Positions 18,460 to 30,917 are shown, counted from the stretch's first letter. The stretch is 64,000 nt of DNA from Melitaea cinxia (GCF_905220565.1 NC_059404.1:17326472-17390471); one strand, 5' to 3'. Made by a program: numbers and translations. Notes: generated from the sequence alone by a model not told the origin.

Positions 18460-20149
18460 TATATTATATATATCATTCTCTCCTATATATTTATGTGTCT
18501 CTTTCTATATCTTGACCCACTTATTTCACGTCAAAAATATTATGTCAATCAGTTGCCATCAAAAACACTGTTATTAAATTGCCTGGAACAGACGATCGTG
18601 TGTCTGTCAAACATTTAAAATCATACGTCCCAATACGCTCGTTCATGTCATTTTCATAACATCTCGTTCTTAGGTCACGTATAGATAATTGGTGCTAATC
18701 AACGTGATTGCGCTAATTGACATCAAATGCCAGTTAAATTACGTCCCGTCGGATTAGATAGTCTGTGAGCTCCGCATAATTGCTGTGTTTCCTGCCTAAT
18801 ATCTAGGATGCCGCGACTAATGGAATAACTGACGGAAACTTTAGAAAGGGGTTTTGAAATTATTAGTAATGGCAGTTCAGGTCATAAACCAATTGGTATT
18901 TTTTTCTTTAATTTATTTATTTAAACTCATTTTACATTAAAGAAAATTACAGTAATACACTCCAAAAATTGCAGAGATTTGTCCGGAGTGTTAAGTTTGA
19001 ATACATTTCATTTAGGCAATTAAAAACAAGGTGGGTAGTTCTACAAATTAAAGTAAGTAGGTATCTTTTAATTAGGTGTAAATGCGTACGCAGGGAAGGC
19101 GATCGAGACCCAATACCGGTTTGTTACAAACAGTTACAGAATGTTCAGATAATACGGCTTCAATTCATTTCTTAAATTGTTTGTAGTGATTCTTTTCTTA
19201 AATGCCACATCTAATCCATTTAACAAGCGAGGAGTCAAATATTCAGTAGGCATTTCACCATATACGTTATTTGTTGCAGTTGTTGTTATAAGTTTTAAGT
19301 CTGAAGTAACTTATAATTCAAAATCAAAATTAAAAATATGGAATTTATATATAAGGAGGCTTCAAAAGCAGCTTCGAATCATTTTAGAAATTAAAATTTT
19401 TAATTATTTTTAAAAGTGAAACTACCGTCGGTTCAGGTCGCAGATCCTCCAGAGAAAAACCGGAAAGAAACAATGTATATATGTGGCAATATCGTGCATG
19501 AAATACAGCATCACTAAGTCCACAGATCTTTATCATCTATGTAATCCTGCACTGATACCTTACATGCCTTGTTTCTTTTTTTAAATTTATTACTTTGAAT
19601 AATACGTTTTTTTTTACGAAATCCGTGCTTCTTGTCCTTATTTTTAATTTTGTTTTATTATCTTAGTGTGTGTATGGGTAGTATATTTGAAATAAAAAGT
19701 AATTTTAAAGACAACGACCCCCAAAATCCTACCAATAGTACCACGCACTAAATCCTACCAACATGAATAAGAAACAAACGCTTCCCCACAAAGTCTAGAC
19801 AATCTTATCTATTTTATTCCTCAACGCTTTACAATGAATATTGCAAATAGGAATATAAAAATAAGGAGCAAAAAGAGAGATCGTAATCGCAAACTTTGCT
19901 CGAAATCTCGTACGCGTGTTCATTTTCAGTAAATCAAGCGATTCCCGCAAGCGATCCGCGCGGACTCCTGGGACCTTCGAGATTAGGGCTGCCCTGATAC
20001 TTTGTTATTTTATATAACACATTTTCCTCATTTTGGAAATGATTACTTTGTTACGTTATTAAGTTTAATTTGGGCGTGGAATTGTTTCTTTATTAATTTC
20101 TGGGTATTCTGGAAGAAATGCCATAGGACTTATTTACTGCCCATTGTAC
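18460..20149. other. Spacer without recognised gene
   Basis: AT-rich. Short open frames at 18969-19175 and 19177-19413 carry no motif and look like chance. The AAATTTATT-rich stretch near 18900-18955 may be a degraded retroposon tail. Confidence 0.5.
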
Positions 20150-20215
20150 TTCACTCTCTGTAACTATCTTTATGCTTTGTTTGTAATATATTTGTGGTGT
20201 ATAATAAAGTATAAA
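20150..20215 (-). repeat. Family E tail fragment
   Basis: CCCATTGTACTTC and GGTGTATAATAAAGTATAAA correspond, in reverse, to the start of family E (CTTTATTAT...CACC). The remainder of the family cannot be recognised. Confidence 0.45.
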
Positions 20216-21000
20216 ATAAAATTAAAATAATTTTACTGTGAAGATGTTTGCTTACAAATTCTATTTTGTAATTTATTAAATGAGGATTTTATTTGTAATT
20301 ATCTAAAAGTAGTGATCGCCCATTGGTCGAAATTCGACCATAATTAATTTAAATTATAAGTTTTAACATATATATATTAGTCATGCGGTAAAAACAAACA
20401 ATATTAATCTATAGTCTATAATTAATATATTCTCAATTTGATTGATGCGTGTGTGTCAAATATAATAGTGTAATTTTTTTTTATAGAATAAATTTATTTT
20501 TTAAGCATAATTTGAAAATAATATCAACACTGCACTTTTTTCTATATAAACGCACGTCCGCGCAATTTCCGTAAAAATGGGATACGCTAAAGGTAATAAA
20601 GTGTTTGGTTCTTTTATGTGAATAAATAAACTATAAAGATTATTTTAATTAACATCTTATTAATTATTCCATAAAATTTGAAATCTGAATAAGAAATAAA
20701 AAAATTAAGTCACCGAAAAAATAGGAATCATTGAGACAAAAATTTAAAACCTTAAACATCGGCATAATTCCAACGAAACCGCATAAAGACAAATGAAGAA
20801 AAGACCGTAAAATTATAATCCCGGAAGTCACAGCCCTAACCGCATTAAAACCCCCGTATTCCGTATCCCCGACCCCGGGACACGGTGATAATAAAAACCC
20901 CGCACGCCTACTCGTCGCATGATTAATGTTGGTTCTGACAGTTCCTTGGTTTAACCTAAGGAGCAATGCATATAGAACGCTTTGCAGAGCGTTACTATTA
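20216..21000. other. AT-rich spacer
   Basis: A 16-base hairpin, TGGTCGAA/TTCGACCA, lies near 20323. A TATA-like CTATATAAAC (about 20542) precedes ATGGGATACGC at 20577 and a GTAAT donor-like sequence, too weak to call an exon. The 100-codon minus-strand frame at 20664-20966 shows no motif. Confidence 0.4.
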
Positions 21001-21102
21001 GTTACGATGCGTTGCGGTGTGTTGCGGTGCTTTTCGGTTCATTGCGGTGCGGTTCGGTTTCTTGCAGTACGTGCGGTTGCAATGCGTTGCGATGCGTTGC
21101 CA
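21001..21102 (+). repeat. Minisatellite with 10-base period
   Basis: About ten degenerate copies of GTTGCGGTGC/GATGCGTTGC in register every 10 bases. It is much richer in G than the surroundings. Confidence 0.8.
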
Positions 21103-22213
21103 TGATGATGTTACTTATTGTATTTAGTTTACTTATACCTAGTGTTGGCGGTCATTTCAGCTATTTAGACTTTGAAAATTTCTTACACAGCTAAAATATG
21201 AGATAATTGATGCGAAATGAATAGTTTAAATTTTATTGTGCACATATTTGACATTTCAAGGTATCCTTTTATTTTTTTATTTTTAGTATCACACCAACCA
21301 ACTATTTTGAAATTTTATTTTTCTAATTCTCTCAAAGTCTCTCAATCTGTTTTAAAAAAGGATCTGTTTAATACTCCGATACCATTCTATCGTACTGTTT
21401 AATATGCAGTGTATTTAAATATCATGGTAGAAATATACTTTAAATTTAAAAATCCTTATTTTAATCAAAATTAAGTTAAAAACTTACAACACACTATCCC
21501 ATACAAAATTTAAATTTTAATCGTGTTTTTCTATTTAGTCGGGGAGCAGTTGAATTTGTTTGTTTTGGTTATGCATCCCATTTACACTTTTTCCATTTTC
21601 TTTTCTTCATCTTCAAGCCTATGCCTGTTACTGCAAAAAACTAAAACGCTCTGCGCAGTTCCGTACCGCATTATATGTAAAAAGACCCTTATCGGTTTAC
21701 GCATGACACGCTTTATTTTCGACCACTACTTTTTAATGCGAATCCTTTTTTACTCGACAAACTTGTTTGAAGTTCTGAACTTGATAGTATGTTCATTGAA
21801 TAAAATACAAAGAAACAGTCATACAAGACTAATGACAATGAGATACAAATTATTTATATGATTAGCTTACACACGTGGTCCATAGATTTGACCCCGGTTT
21901 ATGACAAATGTTTGTATAGATTCTACAGATATTAGTAGTTTAGCGACATCTATCTCGCGACATACAAACTAAAGAAAAAACTGACGTATCCTACATCGCG
22001 CTATCAAAATTATCAGAGTGATTAAGTATATATACAGGAATTCGACGTGATTCTTCACACTCCCCGAATTAGTTTCCTGTGAGATAGTGTTATTTGTGTA
22101 TTTGAAGCCTCGACTGTAAACAATCTGAACGGACGCTACTGCTTTTGAGATGTATTAATAATTAGTAATTCCGAACTAAAATTCAATTTAAAATTGTACA
22201 CAAAGAAAGCACT
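21103..22213. other. Spacer without recognised feature
   Basis: AT-rich. Open frames at 21217-21402 and 21523-21861 (112 codons) are Phe/Leu-rich without motifs and are probably chance. TATATATA near 22027 lies 30-40 bases before TTCACACTCC, a possible but unsupported promoter. Confidence 0.4.
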
Positions 22214-22375
22214 TTGGACCTCATCATCATCATCATCATTACAGCCTATACAGTCCACTGCTGGACATAGGCCTCCACAAGTTTACGCTAAAAATAACGT
22301 TAACTCATGTGTGTTGGCCATAGTCACCACGCTGGGCAGGCGGGTTGGTGACCGCAGCGCTGACTTTGGACCTGT
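22214..22375 (-). mobile_element. Family D retroposon, 5'-truncated
   Basis: The (CAT)n tract, CAGTCCACTGCTGGACATAG, CCATAGTCACCACGCTGGGC and GCGGGTTGGTGACCGCAGC mark family D. Read on the minus strand, the TGA-repeat tail is at the left, so the copy is in minus orientation and lacks its 5' half. Confidence 0.75.
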
Positions 22376-23511
22376 TTAAGATTATTTGATATGTCCAAAA
22401 ACGAAATCTTTCGCTCATCGTCCGTTTTCGGTACACAAATCGATTGAAAAGGAAAAAAAACCTTTAAAAGGTAAATAGCGTCAGTTACAAAACAGATGAA
22501 TAGACGTATCAGCAAAACGGTGCTTATAGCATTAGCGGACAAAACACTTCGTCAAGCAATAGCGTTGAAAATTTTTGTAAGATTTTTTCTTCCGCTTCAA
22601 AGCATCCAATGACAAGAAGTCTGGTCGATTTGAACCCGGAATTGCAATCGAGTGAACAAATGCCGGTTGTGTTCAAACTACTGTTACATATTATCATTTA
22701 TATTTTTCGAAATAGTCATGGTTTTATTACTTTATACTTCAATTGAAATACGTTAAAGACAGGTACGGATTGTGTCTTTTCTTAAAACTTGTAATTAAAA
22801 GCTTTGAACACACGAGTTTCAAATAACTTTAAATGGTCAAATTCAAGACCTATCGATCCGTTCGATTCGAAAAAGAAATTTGTTACAATGCTATTTATTA
22901 AAGGTAAGCTTAGGTCATAAAATATATCAGTAACTCTTCCCTCATATATCCACGTAAAGCCATAATAATATGATCCCGGTAATTTAAAAATAATATATGT
23001 CTTTATAGCATAAAATGTTAAATTTTAAATGAAAATTCTATCCCACATCATAAAACAGTCCGCAACTTAACTGTTATATAATAAATAACATTTAATTTAG
23101 AAATAAAATTGTCTACGCGTAATTACATTATTATTACCAAAGAAGCCTCTATAAAATCAAAATTAATTCTCAAACGCGAAGAAAATTAATTACATATTTA
23201 ATGGACGGCATAAATTAATTACGATAGAAATAAAATATCGAGGAACGCTCACATTTTCATATAAATAAAAAACTTCGTAAATGTCTGTATGTAGCTTTCT
23301 TTTTAAATATGCAGTTCCAATTACAAGGGCGGCATAAATCGTGAAGAAGTGACATAATATTTATAGGTACAAGTTGAAACACACGCTATGATACAGATAC
23401 GGTCTCGTAATGTAATTATTTTGATTTCATTAGTTCTCAGACGATGCTTTTTGAAATATCATTATTAAAACCTTAAGGTGAAGCTTTTCATATTAACTTT
23501 ACACTTATTTC
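22376..23511. other. AT-rich spacer
   Basis: No gene, RNA or family repeat recognised. Confidence 0.5.
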
Positions 23512-23932
23512 TAACCGACTTCAAAAAAGGAGTGGGATACTCAATCCGACCGTATATATATATTTTAATGTATGTTCGGGGATAACTCCGTCGTTTATGA
23601 ATCGATTCCTTTTTTGTTGGAAAGGAGATTCTCTAGTTTAGTACCATGATAAGGAAACCAGGATCTGATGATGGGATCCCAGCGAAATCGAGAGAAACTC
23701 TCGAAAATCCGCACAACTTTTTACTGTGTGTACCGATTTAATGATTTTTAATTTAATCGAATGGCGATGTTTATCATGTGGTCACATTTATATTTCATCG
23801 AGATCTGATTACAACTTTTGGAGTAATCTTTAATAAGATAATGCATATTTGGTTGACTAGTTTTTCATCTGCCTACGTTGTATTACTTGTCGATGTAATT
23901 GAAGTCGTTTTTTTTTTCGTTTGCCTTTAATG
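23512..23932 (+). repeat. Family B repeat
   Basis: Begins CTAACCGACTTCAAAAAAGG and ends GAAGTCGTTTTTTTTTTCG with GTTTGCC. The middle carries TACCATGATAAGGAAACCAG, GATCTGATGATGGGATCCC and CTGCCTACGTTGTATTACTT, in the same order as other B copies. Confidence 0.85.
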
Positions 23933-24039
23933 TGTAAAAAAAAACAATAAAAAAAATGTGTGCGTGTACTAGTGTACCCACGTAAGAAGTGAAATTTCAT
24001 TATGACCTTATTTTTCGAAAAATGATTTACTATCATCCC

Positions 24040-24097
24040 TAAAGAATCAAAAATGTGTGCGTGTACTAGGGTACACGCACACATTTTTGATTCTTTA
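24040..24097. repeat. Perfect 27-bp inverted repeat with 4-base loop
   Basis: Arms 24040-24066 and 24071-24097 are exact reverse complements around TAGG. The words GTGTACTAG and CACGTAAGAAGTGAAA also occur just upstream (23960-23998) and downstream (24100-24125). The hairpin therefore probably formed by inverted duplication within a repeat. A transcript would make a miRNA-sized stem. Confidence 0.85.
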
Positions 24098-24368
24098 ACC
24101 CTAGTACACACGTAAGAAGTGAAACTTCGCTTCATATGCAACTTTACAGAAATTGGTTATTGAAGTTAAATTAGATAAAGTTTAACAAAAGGCTTTTACT
24201 ATCATAGACATTAATACAAATTATACAATTATTTCTTTATTACTACTAAGATTATTGCAGCATTTTGATATTTATCACGTCACTATAGAGTGTTAGAAAT
24301 AAATAAGGGTGCAATAGAAAAACGGTCAAGTCTAGTCGTGGAAGTAAGTCCACTAATACGACATGCTA

Positions 24369-24410
24369 TCCCTACTCCGCTAGAGAATACTTTCTCTAGC
24401 GGAGTAGGGA
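24369..24410. repeat. Perfect 19-bp inverted repeat with 4-base loop
   Basis: Arm 24369-24387 (TCCCTACTCCGCTAGAGAA) is the exact reverse complement of 24392-24410 around TACT. Confidence 0.85.
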
Positions 24411-24460
24411 GCTCTCTTCGAATCAACAGTGGTAGGGACAAGAAAAAGATGGCGTGTATC

Positions 24461-24535
24461 GGAAAAATGTGACGCGTAACCGAAAAATGTGACGCGTAAC
24501 CGAAAAATGTGACGCGTAACCGAAAAATGTGACGG
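24461..24535 (+). repeat. 20-base tandem repeat, about 3.75 units
   Basis: Unit CGAAAAATGTGACGCGTAAC, with the first copy differing by one base (GG for CG). The repeats are otherwise identical, implying recent expansion. The last unit passes into GACGGTAATTT. Confidence 0.9.
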
Positions 24536-25600
24536 TAATTTTTTTCCTACGCCGATAAAGAAGTTTTACTTCAAAAATACATACATTTAACATTATATTG
24601 TTTATACATGCGTGTCATAGGTCTTATTTACTTAAACGTCGATTCCATATATCACTTGCTAGCGAGCTAGCTGTTAGTGATTTCACCTCGAAGCGTCCAC
24701 ATTCACGGCTAAAGATTGATCGCTCGCATTAGAAGCGTGGCCTGAGCGAAAATTGTATCGGCGATTTATCGCCGTCTCATACAATATATATCTACGGTCC
24801 AAGGGATTTATTTTCAGATTTATCTCGTTTTATATAACATTTAATAAAACTACGTTAGCGATTTATTTCAACGCGAAATAGTGATTTTTTTTTAAATATT
24901 GTTTTGTTGATGTAGGGTATTATAAATATTAAAATAAGATTTTGACGGTATTTTGGCATAAGTTGTATCATGAGATTGATTGATGAGCTAAACTTTAAAT
25001 AAGACAGTTAATTTGTAGTAATACTTTGCCAAATTTCGATAAAAAATTTAACCTTGAAAGCGGAGTGTGTAATAAGTGAGTAAAAATAAATTTAATTTTT
25101 AAAAACAAACACAAGAAAAATCTTTACTTTTTCTTATTTATTTTTAAATATCACATAGAAAAATTCATAAATTAATTTTGATATAAAATTTATTTATTTA
25201 TTTTTTAGGACAACTTACAAAACACACACTATTACAAATTTTCCAAAAATGTTGCCACGGCGTGCTTAAGGACTGTTCCATCTAAGTAGTTATTTTAATT
25301 ATTTTAAATTTGTATAAATGTAAAAAACAAAAACCTAAAAACTCCCAATAACAAATTCTTATATAAATTAAAATTAACAAAAAGATAGAAAGATAAAAGA
25401 TAGAAAATATATAATGTAATAATTTTAAAATAAACGTACCGACCTCCCCTTAAAAAAATGAAATAATATCCTATACTTAACGGCACCTCTTTAATATGCT
25501 GATTGCGTTTAACTCCAAGAGGTAAATTAAATCGTCACACGCATTAACAATAATGATCTTACTGTACCGCTTGTAATGAAGAACTGTTAGGGTCGGTAAC
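24536..25600. other. AT-rich spacer
   Basis: A small hairpin CGGCGATTTATCGCCG lies near 24759. TTTATTTATTTA near 25188 may be a retroposon tail. No gene recognised. Confidence 0.45.
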
Positions 25601-26020
25601 ACCGGTTGTGGATATCGTTTATCCTGCATATAAGTTGCGGATAGACTTTAACAGGTACGTAGTGTAAGCCTTAAATAATAAACTTAAATTTTTGGACTTA
25701 CTATTGTCGATAGAAATAATAATATATCTTGTATAGATAGTCGCATTCGGTGGTAAGATAAAAATATATCAAAAACCCTCCCACCAGTTGTGGATTACGC
25801 TATTTGACAGATAACGTTATCCAAGAGATTAAAGTTTTTAATTCTTTTTCACAATCAAATTCTTTTTTAATTATTTTTGAGAGATCGTGAAATGTGAATC
25901 TAAAACTTGCAGTTTATTTATTGAGGCGAGGCAGGTCCTAATGGCTTATTCTAACTCCTCCTGTTAAAGTCTTGTCATAACTTATTCGCAGGTTAAACTT
26001 CATCCACAAGTGGTAAAACA
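25601..26020. repeat. Scattered ACC(A/G)GTTGTGGAT motifs
   Basis: ACCGGTTGTGGATATCG (25601), AAGTTGCGGATAG (25632), CCACCAGTTGTGGATTACG (25781) and an inverted CATCCACAAGTGGTA (26001). This arrangement recalls subterminal repeats of a short DNA transposon, with outer motifs inverted. No ends or target duplication could be fixed. Confidence 0.35.
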
Positions 26021-26328
26021 GGCCCGTAGAATAGTAATGAGTAACAACACCACATTCCACCAAAACACACAATTGTAGACCTTATAATTTAAAGTGTAAG
26101 ACTCAATAGATACGTATTTACATCGAGTCTGGTTAATGACAATTCGTCGTATATGTTAATTTGAATCAACATTAAATATAAAGTGTATTGCGTTTGAGTT
26201 CCTTCGCTTTTGCGTTAAACAGTTTTGTGATGAAACAGTTTTGTGTTTACGTTTGAGGGAATGTTTGTTTGATTCTGAAATTAAACAGTAATATTCTGAA
26301 ATTGAAACTTAATCAAGTTATTTCTATA

Positions 26329-26468
26329 CTAGATGTGAGCGACGGGATTTTCCGCCATAATAAGAATTTTACAATTAGAACCAGTAGCTCCCGAGATTGT
26401 TCCCTTTAAACAGATAAACAAAAAAAAGCAAACAGACAAGCTTTTCTGCTTAATAATATTACTATAGA
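26329..26468 (-). mobile_element. Helitron-like element, short copy
   Basis: On the minus strand, TCTATAGTAATATTATTAAG opens the copy. It contains AATCTCGGGAGCTACTGG-like sequence and ends near CACATCTAG. Degenerate but collinear with 17635-18264. Confidence 0.6.
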
Positions 26469-27164
26469 TTACTCGGTGTATTTTTGTTAGCATTTAGGAA
26501 ATCTTAGTACGTGGGCCGTTCCTGAGTGTTTCATTATTTACGGCATGTCGATCACTACGGCTAACAAACAAATGCCTATTTTTACGTATATACATACATA
26601 ATATTTTCATAAATATACTGTGAAGCAAAGGTTCAAAAATATTGATATTTTTGAACTTCTCTTTTAGAGATTCTTTGCACCATGTTATACATATAATGGA
26701 TAGCCGTTTTCGGCACAATGAAGATAGCATTAATATCAGCCATATTTTGCCGTAACAAAATGCCATAGGACATGGAAGTAGTTGAATTACACTAATCTAG
26801 CTGTATCGATATCCGTAAATAACCGTATTCTTTTTTTGCTGCGTATGCTGCAGAGCTCAGTAAATCCGTCAGTCGACAGATATTGGGTCCTCACTGCAAC
26901 CTAGAATCAACGGCGATTCAAAGAAAAAAGGTCGAATTAACAAAATTTACTTTCTTCTTTCAGTTTGTTTCTTGTCTCGATTAGTATCATTTTTACAAGG
27001 AAAATTATAAAGATCCATAACATACGCAATAACTGCTTTAATGTATTGATGCGTGTAGGCGCCTCCGACCACCTAGACGACCTAGGCCCCACCGACGGTT
27101 TGCGAGTTGATTCCCGCTCGAGACGGTTATTTATATTTGAATAAATATTTCTTACGGTTTCAAT
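26469..27164. other. Spacer without recognised gene
   Basis: Two minus-strand frames (26494-26766, 26937-27188) have no motif. No family repeat seen. Confidence 0.45.
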
Positions 27165-27385
27165 ATCTGTCCTCGTGGGTCTGCCCAAAGTGCTTCGAAG
27201 AGCACGTTAAGCCATCGGTTCCGATTTTTATCATGAATACCTGATAGCGATTGTTACTCATATTTGGGAATGTATCCGCCAACCTGCACTGAAGCAGACT
27301 GGTAGATTCAGCTCCAAAGCTTATCCTACATGCAGAGGCATAAAGAGGCCTTTACCTAGCAGTCAGTTATTACAGGCTGGATAGC
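27165..27385 (+). repeat. SINE S1, 5'-truncated and diverged
   Basis: GAGCACGTTAAGCCATCGG, CTGATAGCGATTGTTACTCA, ATCCGCCAACCTGCA and TTATTACAGGCTGG follow the S1 order. It is more diverged than the copies at 50139 and 51704. Confidence 0.75.
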
Positions 27386-27950
27386 ATATACCTAAGTATA
27401 ACGGTATTGAACTTACGCTACCAACTAGGTTCATTAACCTCAAATATTGAATTCCATTAGAAAAACTTCAGGATCTATACACGATTCATCGAAATTCCTT
27501 TGAAACGTACAAATTTAGTTCTGTATGAAAAAAACATTCGTATCGAAACATTAAATACAAAGTTCCAAAGGAAATAAACACATAAGTCGGTCATTGAATT
27601 CGGCAATGGTGCGTAAAGAGGGTGCTTTGAAGATATCCGATATTCGTATATTGTGTGAAGACGCTTTTATGTTGGCGTCGGTGGAAACTCGTAAACACGT
27701 TTTATAATCTTTTGAATAGCAAAGTAGGAAACGAGAAAGAATTTCTGTTGCCAATGAATCCATATTTTAGTTAAAATGCCATATATGTTTGGTTTCAAAC
27801 TGGTTGAATCTAGCTTGAAGCAGTTTTAACCAATCGATGACTAAAGCAAATAGCCGACTGATTTGGCTTATTGTCTTGTAGCTTGTGGTGACTGGACTTA
27901 CTGGATTGACTGACTTAGGAATAAAAATTCATTATCATAAGGATTCACTT
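27386..27950. other. Spacer without recognised feature
   Basis: No motif-bearing open frame or repeat family match. Confidence 0.45.
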
Positions 27951-28386
27951 TTTAACCGACTTCCAAAAAAGGAGGAGGTTCTCAATTCGACTGTACGACT
28001 GTCGACTTCAGAACTTTTGACCGAGTAGACCGATTTCGCCAAAAAAATTTTTAAACGAAAGGTGGTGCGTGTCATTTGGTCCCATTTAAATTTATTTGAG
28101 ATCTAACAACTACTTTTCGAGTTATATCTGATAATGCGTATTTTCTTGACTATTATTTCGTCGACCTACGTTGTATTATACCGCATCACGTTTTACTGGA
28201 TATTAATTGAAAGCTGATGTTTATCATGTGATCACATTTAAATTTTATCAAGATCTGATTACAACTTTTTGAGTAATCTTTGATAACGCGTATTTACTTG
28301 ACTATTTTTTCGTCTACCTACGTTGTATTACTTGTCGATGTAACTGAAGTCGGTTTTTTTTCGTTTGCGAGCAAATACAATTATTT
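27951..28386 (+). repeat. Family B repeat, full
   Basis: Starts TTTAACCGACTTCCAAAAAA and ends TGAAGTCGGTTTTTTTTCG plus the hairpin GTTTGCGAGCAAA. Two internal modules, each ending CTACGTTGTATTA, are tandem relatives, showing the modular build of this family. Confidence 0.85.
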
Positions 28387-30917
28387 CAATTTATTTATTT
28401 AAAATTAACAACTTGAAAAAATAGGCGTAAATTTCCCTGTCAAACAGTCCTGTCTGACAATTCTGTGACTGACTAGTAAAGCTGTGACGTTATCTGACGC
28501 TGAGTGTTTCTTTACTAAAATGCCTATTTTTTTTATCTGGATATTTTATTTTTTTCATAGTCTTATTTAATTTAAAAGCTTAAAGAACTGTTTTAAAATA
28601 AAAAAGTCGTCCAAAACGATTTTACCAGATCTACTTTAGACGCTAAGTCAAAAACGCTTCAAACATTTACAACACAAAATAAATCCCTATTAAGTACATT
28701 ACGAATCTTTAGAATAATGATTCAAAGAACTCGCGAACTTTTGCATTGTAATCAGTTTCTCTCCTTGAAATATATTCGTTTTAAAACAGAAAAATAGCAT
28801 TAATCTCGCCTTTTGTCTTCATTCGTGACGTGGAATCCATCCAACTGTCTGCTTTGTTGTATAGGACATTGAAAACAATTTATTTCATGGATCGGGTTCC
28901 GTACAAAGTATATTATTTTATATTGTCGTTTCTCAAGAAATTTTGAACTTCTTTCAACTTTTTTCTTCTATCCAAATCAAGTATACTCTGAATGTGCATT
29001 TTCCGAGAACTTATGAATCATATTTGGCTTATTCCTTTACATTATAAATCAAATTACTTAAATTTGTATATTTTTGAGGCTAGAGAGTGATAAAAAAGTG
29101 GAACTTGAATAATTTTAAAATGATAATTACTACACTCGATCAAAATCTTTAGCATGTTACCGTTGCCAATTTGGTATAGTTTACTACGATCTCGATACGA
29201 TTCAGCATTAGTATTTCACTGCTGGGCTCACTCTTTAGGATAAGAATTGGAGGTAAATCCGCCACACTACATTCATTCATATTCACTATCATACAAATAT
29301 CGTTCTAGATGTTATGATGTTGTACAGATTCTTGTCGATTTGCTCTAAACGTCTAATTTTTCATACTTTATGTTTCAAAATTTTTTTAATTACGTTAACG
29401 ACTGTATCGCTATAAATGTCACAATATACAACTATTAACTTTATAAGTTACAATTTAAAACAGAGTTTATGTACCGTGAATTTTAATAATTATTATTTAT
29501 TAATGCGCTAAGAACGCAGACGCTGCCGCGGCCGTTAACTTAAAATATTAACAACAGTCGTCTGTTAAAGAGATAAACAAGAAAAGGTAATATTTTAGAA
29601 GCAATAATAGTAATCACGTCTTCAAGATAATTTTAGGTTTTTACAAGAGAGGTTAGAGAAACTGCAAAACATAATCTGATTTTAGGTCTCTTCTGTCTTA
29701 AGAGTGTATGCTACCTCAAATTGCTTATTTTCCACTCGGCAGGATGTCCATATCTTCCAAATTACTGAATATTTAAATTTGAAATTTATGTATTGTAAAG
29801 TTCAGGACATAAACTATCTTCCGTATGTTTCGAAAACACGATTCCATAAAATTTTCTTGATACAAAAAAAACGCAAAGTTACCTCTATTTTTGTATTAAA
29901 AACTTAATATAGAAGTTATGGACTTTAGATTAAGCATAGTAATTGAAATAAGTATGAAGAACATGTTATATGTTGCGTTTTTAAAAAAAAAAACTATTGG
30001 TAATGTTTGTGGGGAGAAAATACATAATTATAATTCACGCGATGAACAACCAAGCGCTCTCAATTCTCATGTGTTTTAATACGGGTGAAATCTGAATTCG
30101 AGCTGAGGTAGTGTAGCCCCTTAACTATAGAACTGTTTCAGTATTATAGAACTTGTAACAGTTTTATCCGTTACTTAGAAATCTATCGAGTATGCTCTTC
30201 CATAAAGAACAACACATGGCTTTGAAAATGCTAGAAAGTAGATAACTCCTTATTGCACCTGACTTTCTAACAGGAAAGTTATATAAAACAGAATAAGGAA
30301 TGATAAAATATGAACTTGATGGCTGGCATTAGATTGCCAATACAATTACATCCAATACAATTTAGTATTAAATTAATATAATTTAAATTAAGAATGTTTT
30401 TTAAATATAGAATAACATAGAACATTAAGGACAGAATTTTCAACGCCGGAAGGGATCGAATAAACTGATCCTCCGAAAGACCTCGCTCGTGCAACGTTAA
30501 ATCATGTAATAAAATTTATTGGAGCGTTTTTATAAATTTCGCGTTGAACCTCAGGAGATCGCGTTTTTTTATCGGGCCTTCTTTCATAAAGTCCTCAAAC
30601 TCTGAGGGGCGAATGATTTGTGAATGGCGCGAAATCTACTTAAATTTCCTCATTTCAACTGAAATCGTTGAACCGTTCAGATGGTCACGTAATAAATTAT
30701 TGCTTTCGGTTTGTTGCGGTGAAAAACAGCCGTTGTTTACGAGTTTCGAGTTTATTTCCGTCTTGAATTTTATTATAATTAAATGAAATATTAATGAATG
30801 TATTTCATTTGATGGATATTACAATTTTACGTTATTTTAATAATTCATCTTATTTTATACATAATAGCTTTTTAGGTTTGTTAGCGAAAGTTATTTTAAG
30901 GGTATATTTGTTTTCTT
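28387..30917. other. Long AT-rich spacer
   Basis: 2.5 kb without family repeats or convincing coding sequence. A small GC-rich island ACGCTGCCGCGGCCG lies at about 29519. If host regulatory or intronic sequence is present in the window, this is one of the less repeat-laden places. Confidence 0.45.

Noticed and set aside
20540..20595. TATA box, ATGGGATACGC mini-exon and splice donor
   Set aside because: Distance from TATA to ATG leaves almost no leader, and the pieces are each common by chance.
20664..20966. 100-codon minus-strand open frame
   Set aside because: No recognisable domain. GC-richer patch alone is not evidence of coding.
21523..21861. 112-codon plus-strand open frame with hydrophobic stretches
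   Set aside because: Phe/Leu richness follows from T-rich DNA. No defined membrane topology or family match.
22020..22100. Possible core promoter (TATATATA then TTCACACTCC)
   Set aside because: No initiator consensus and no downstream gene.
24461..24535. CRISPR-like repeat-spacer array
   Set aside because: Units are contiguous with no spacers, and the DNA is clearly eukaryotic.
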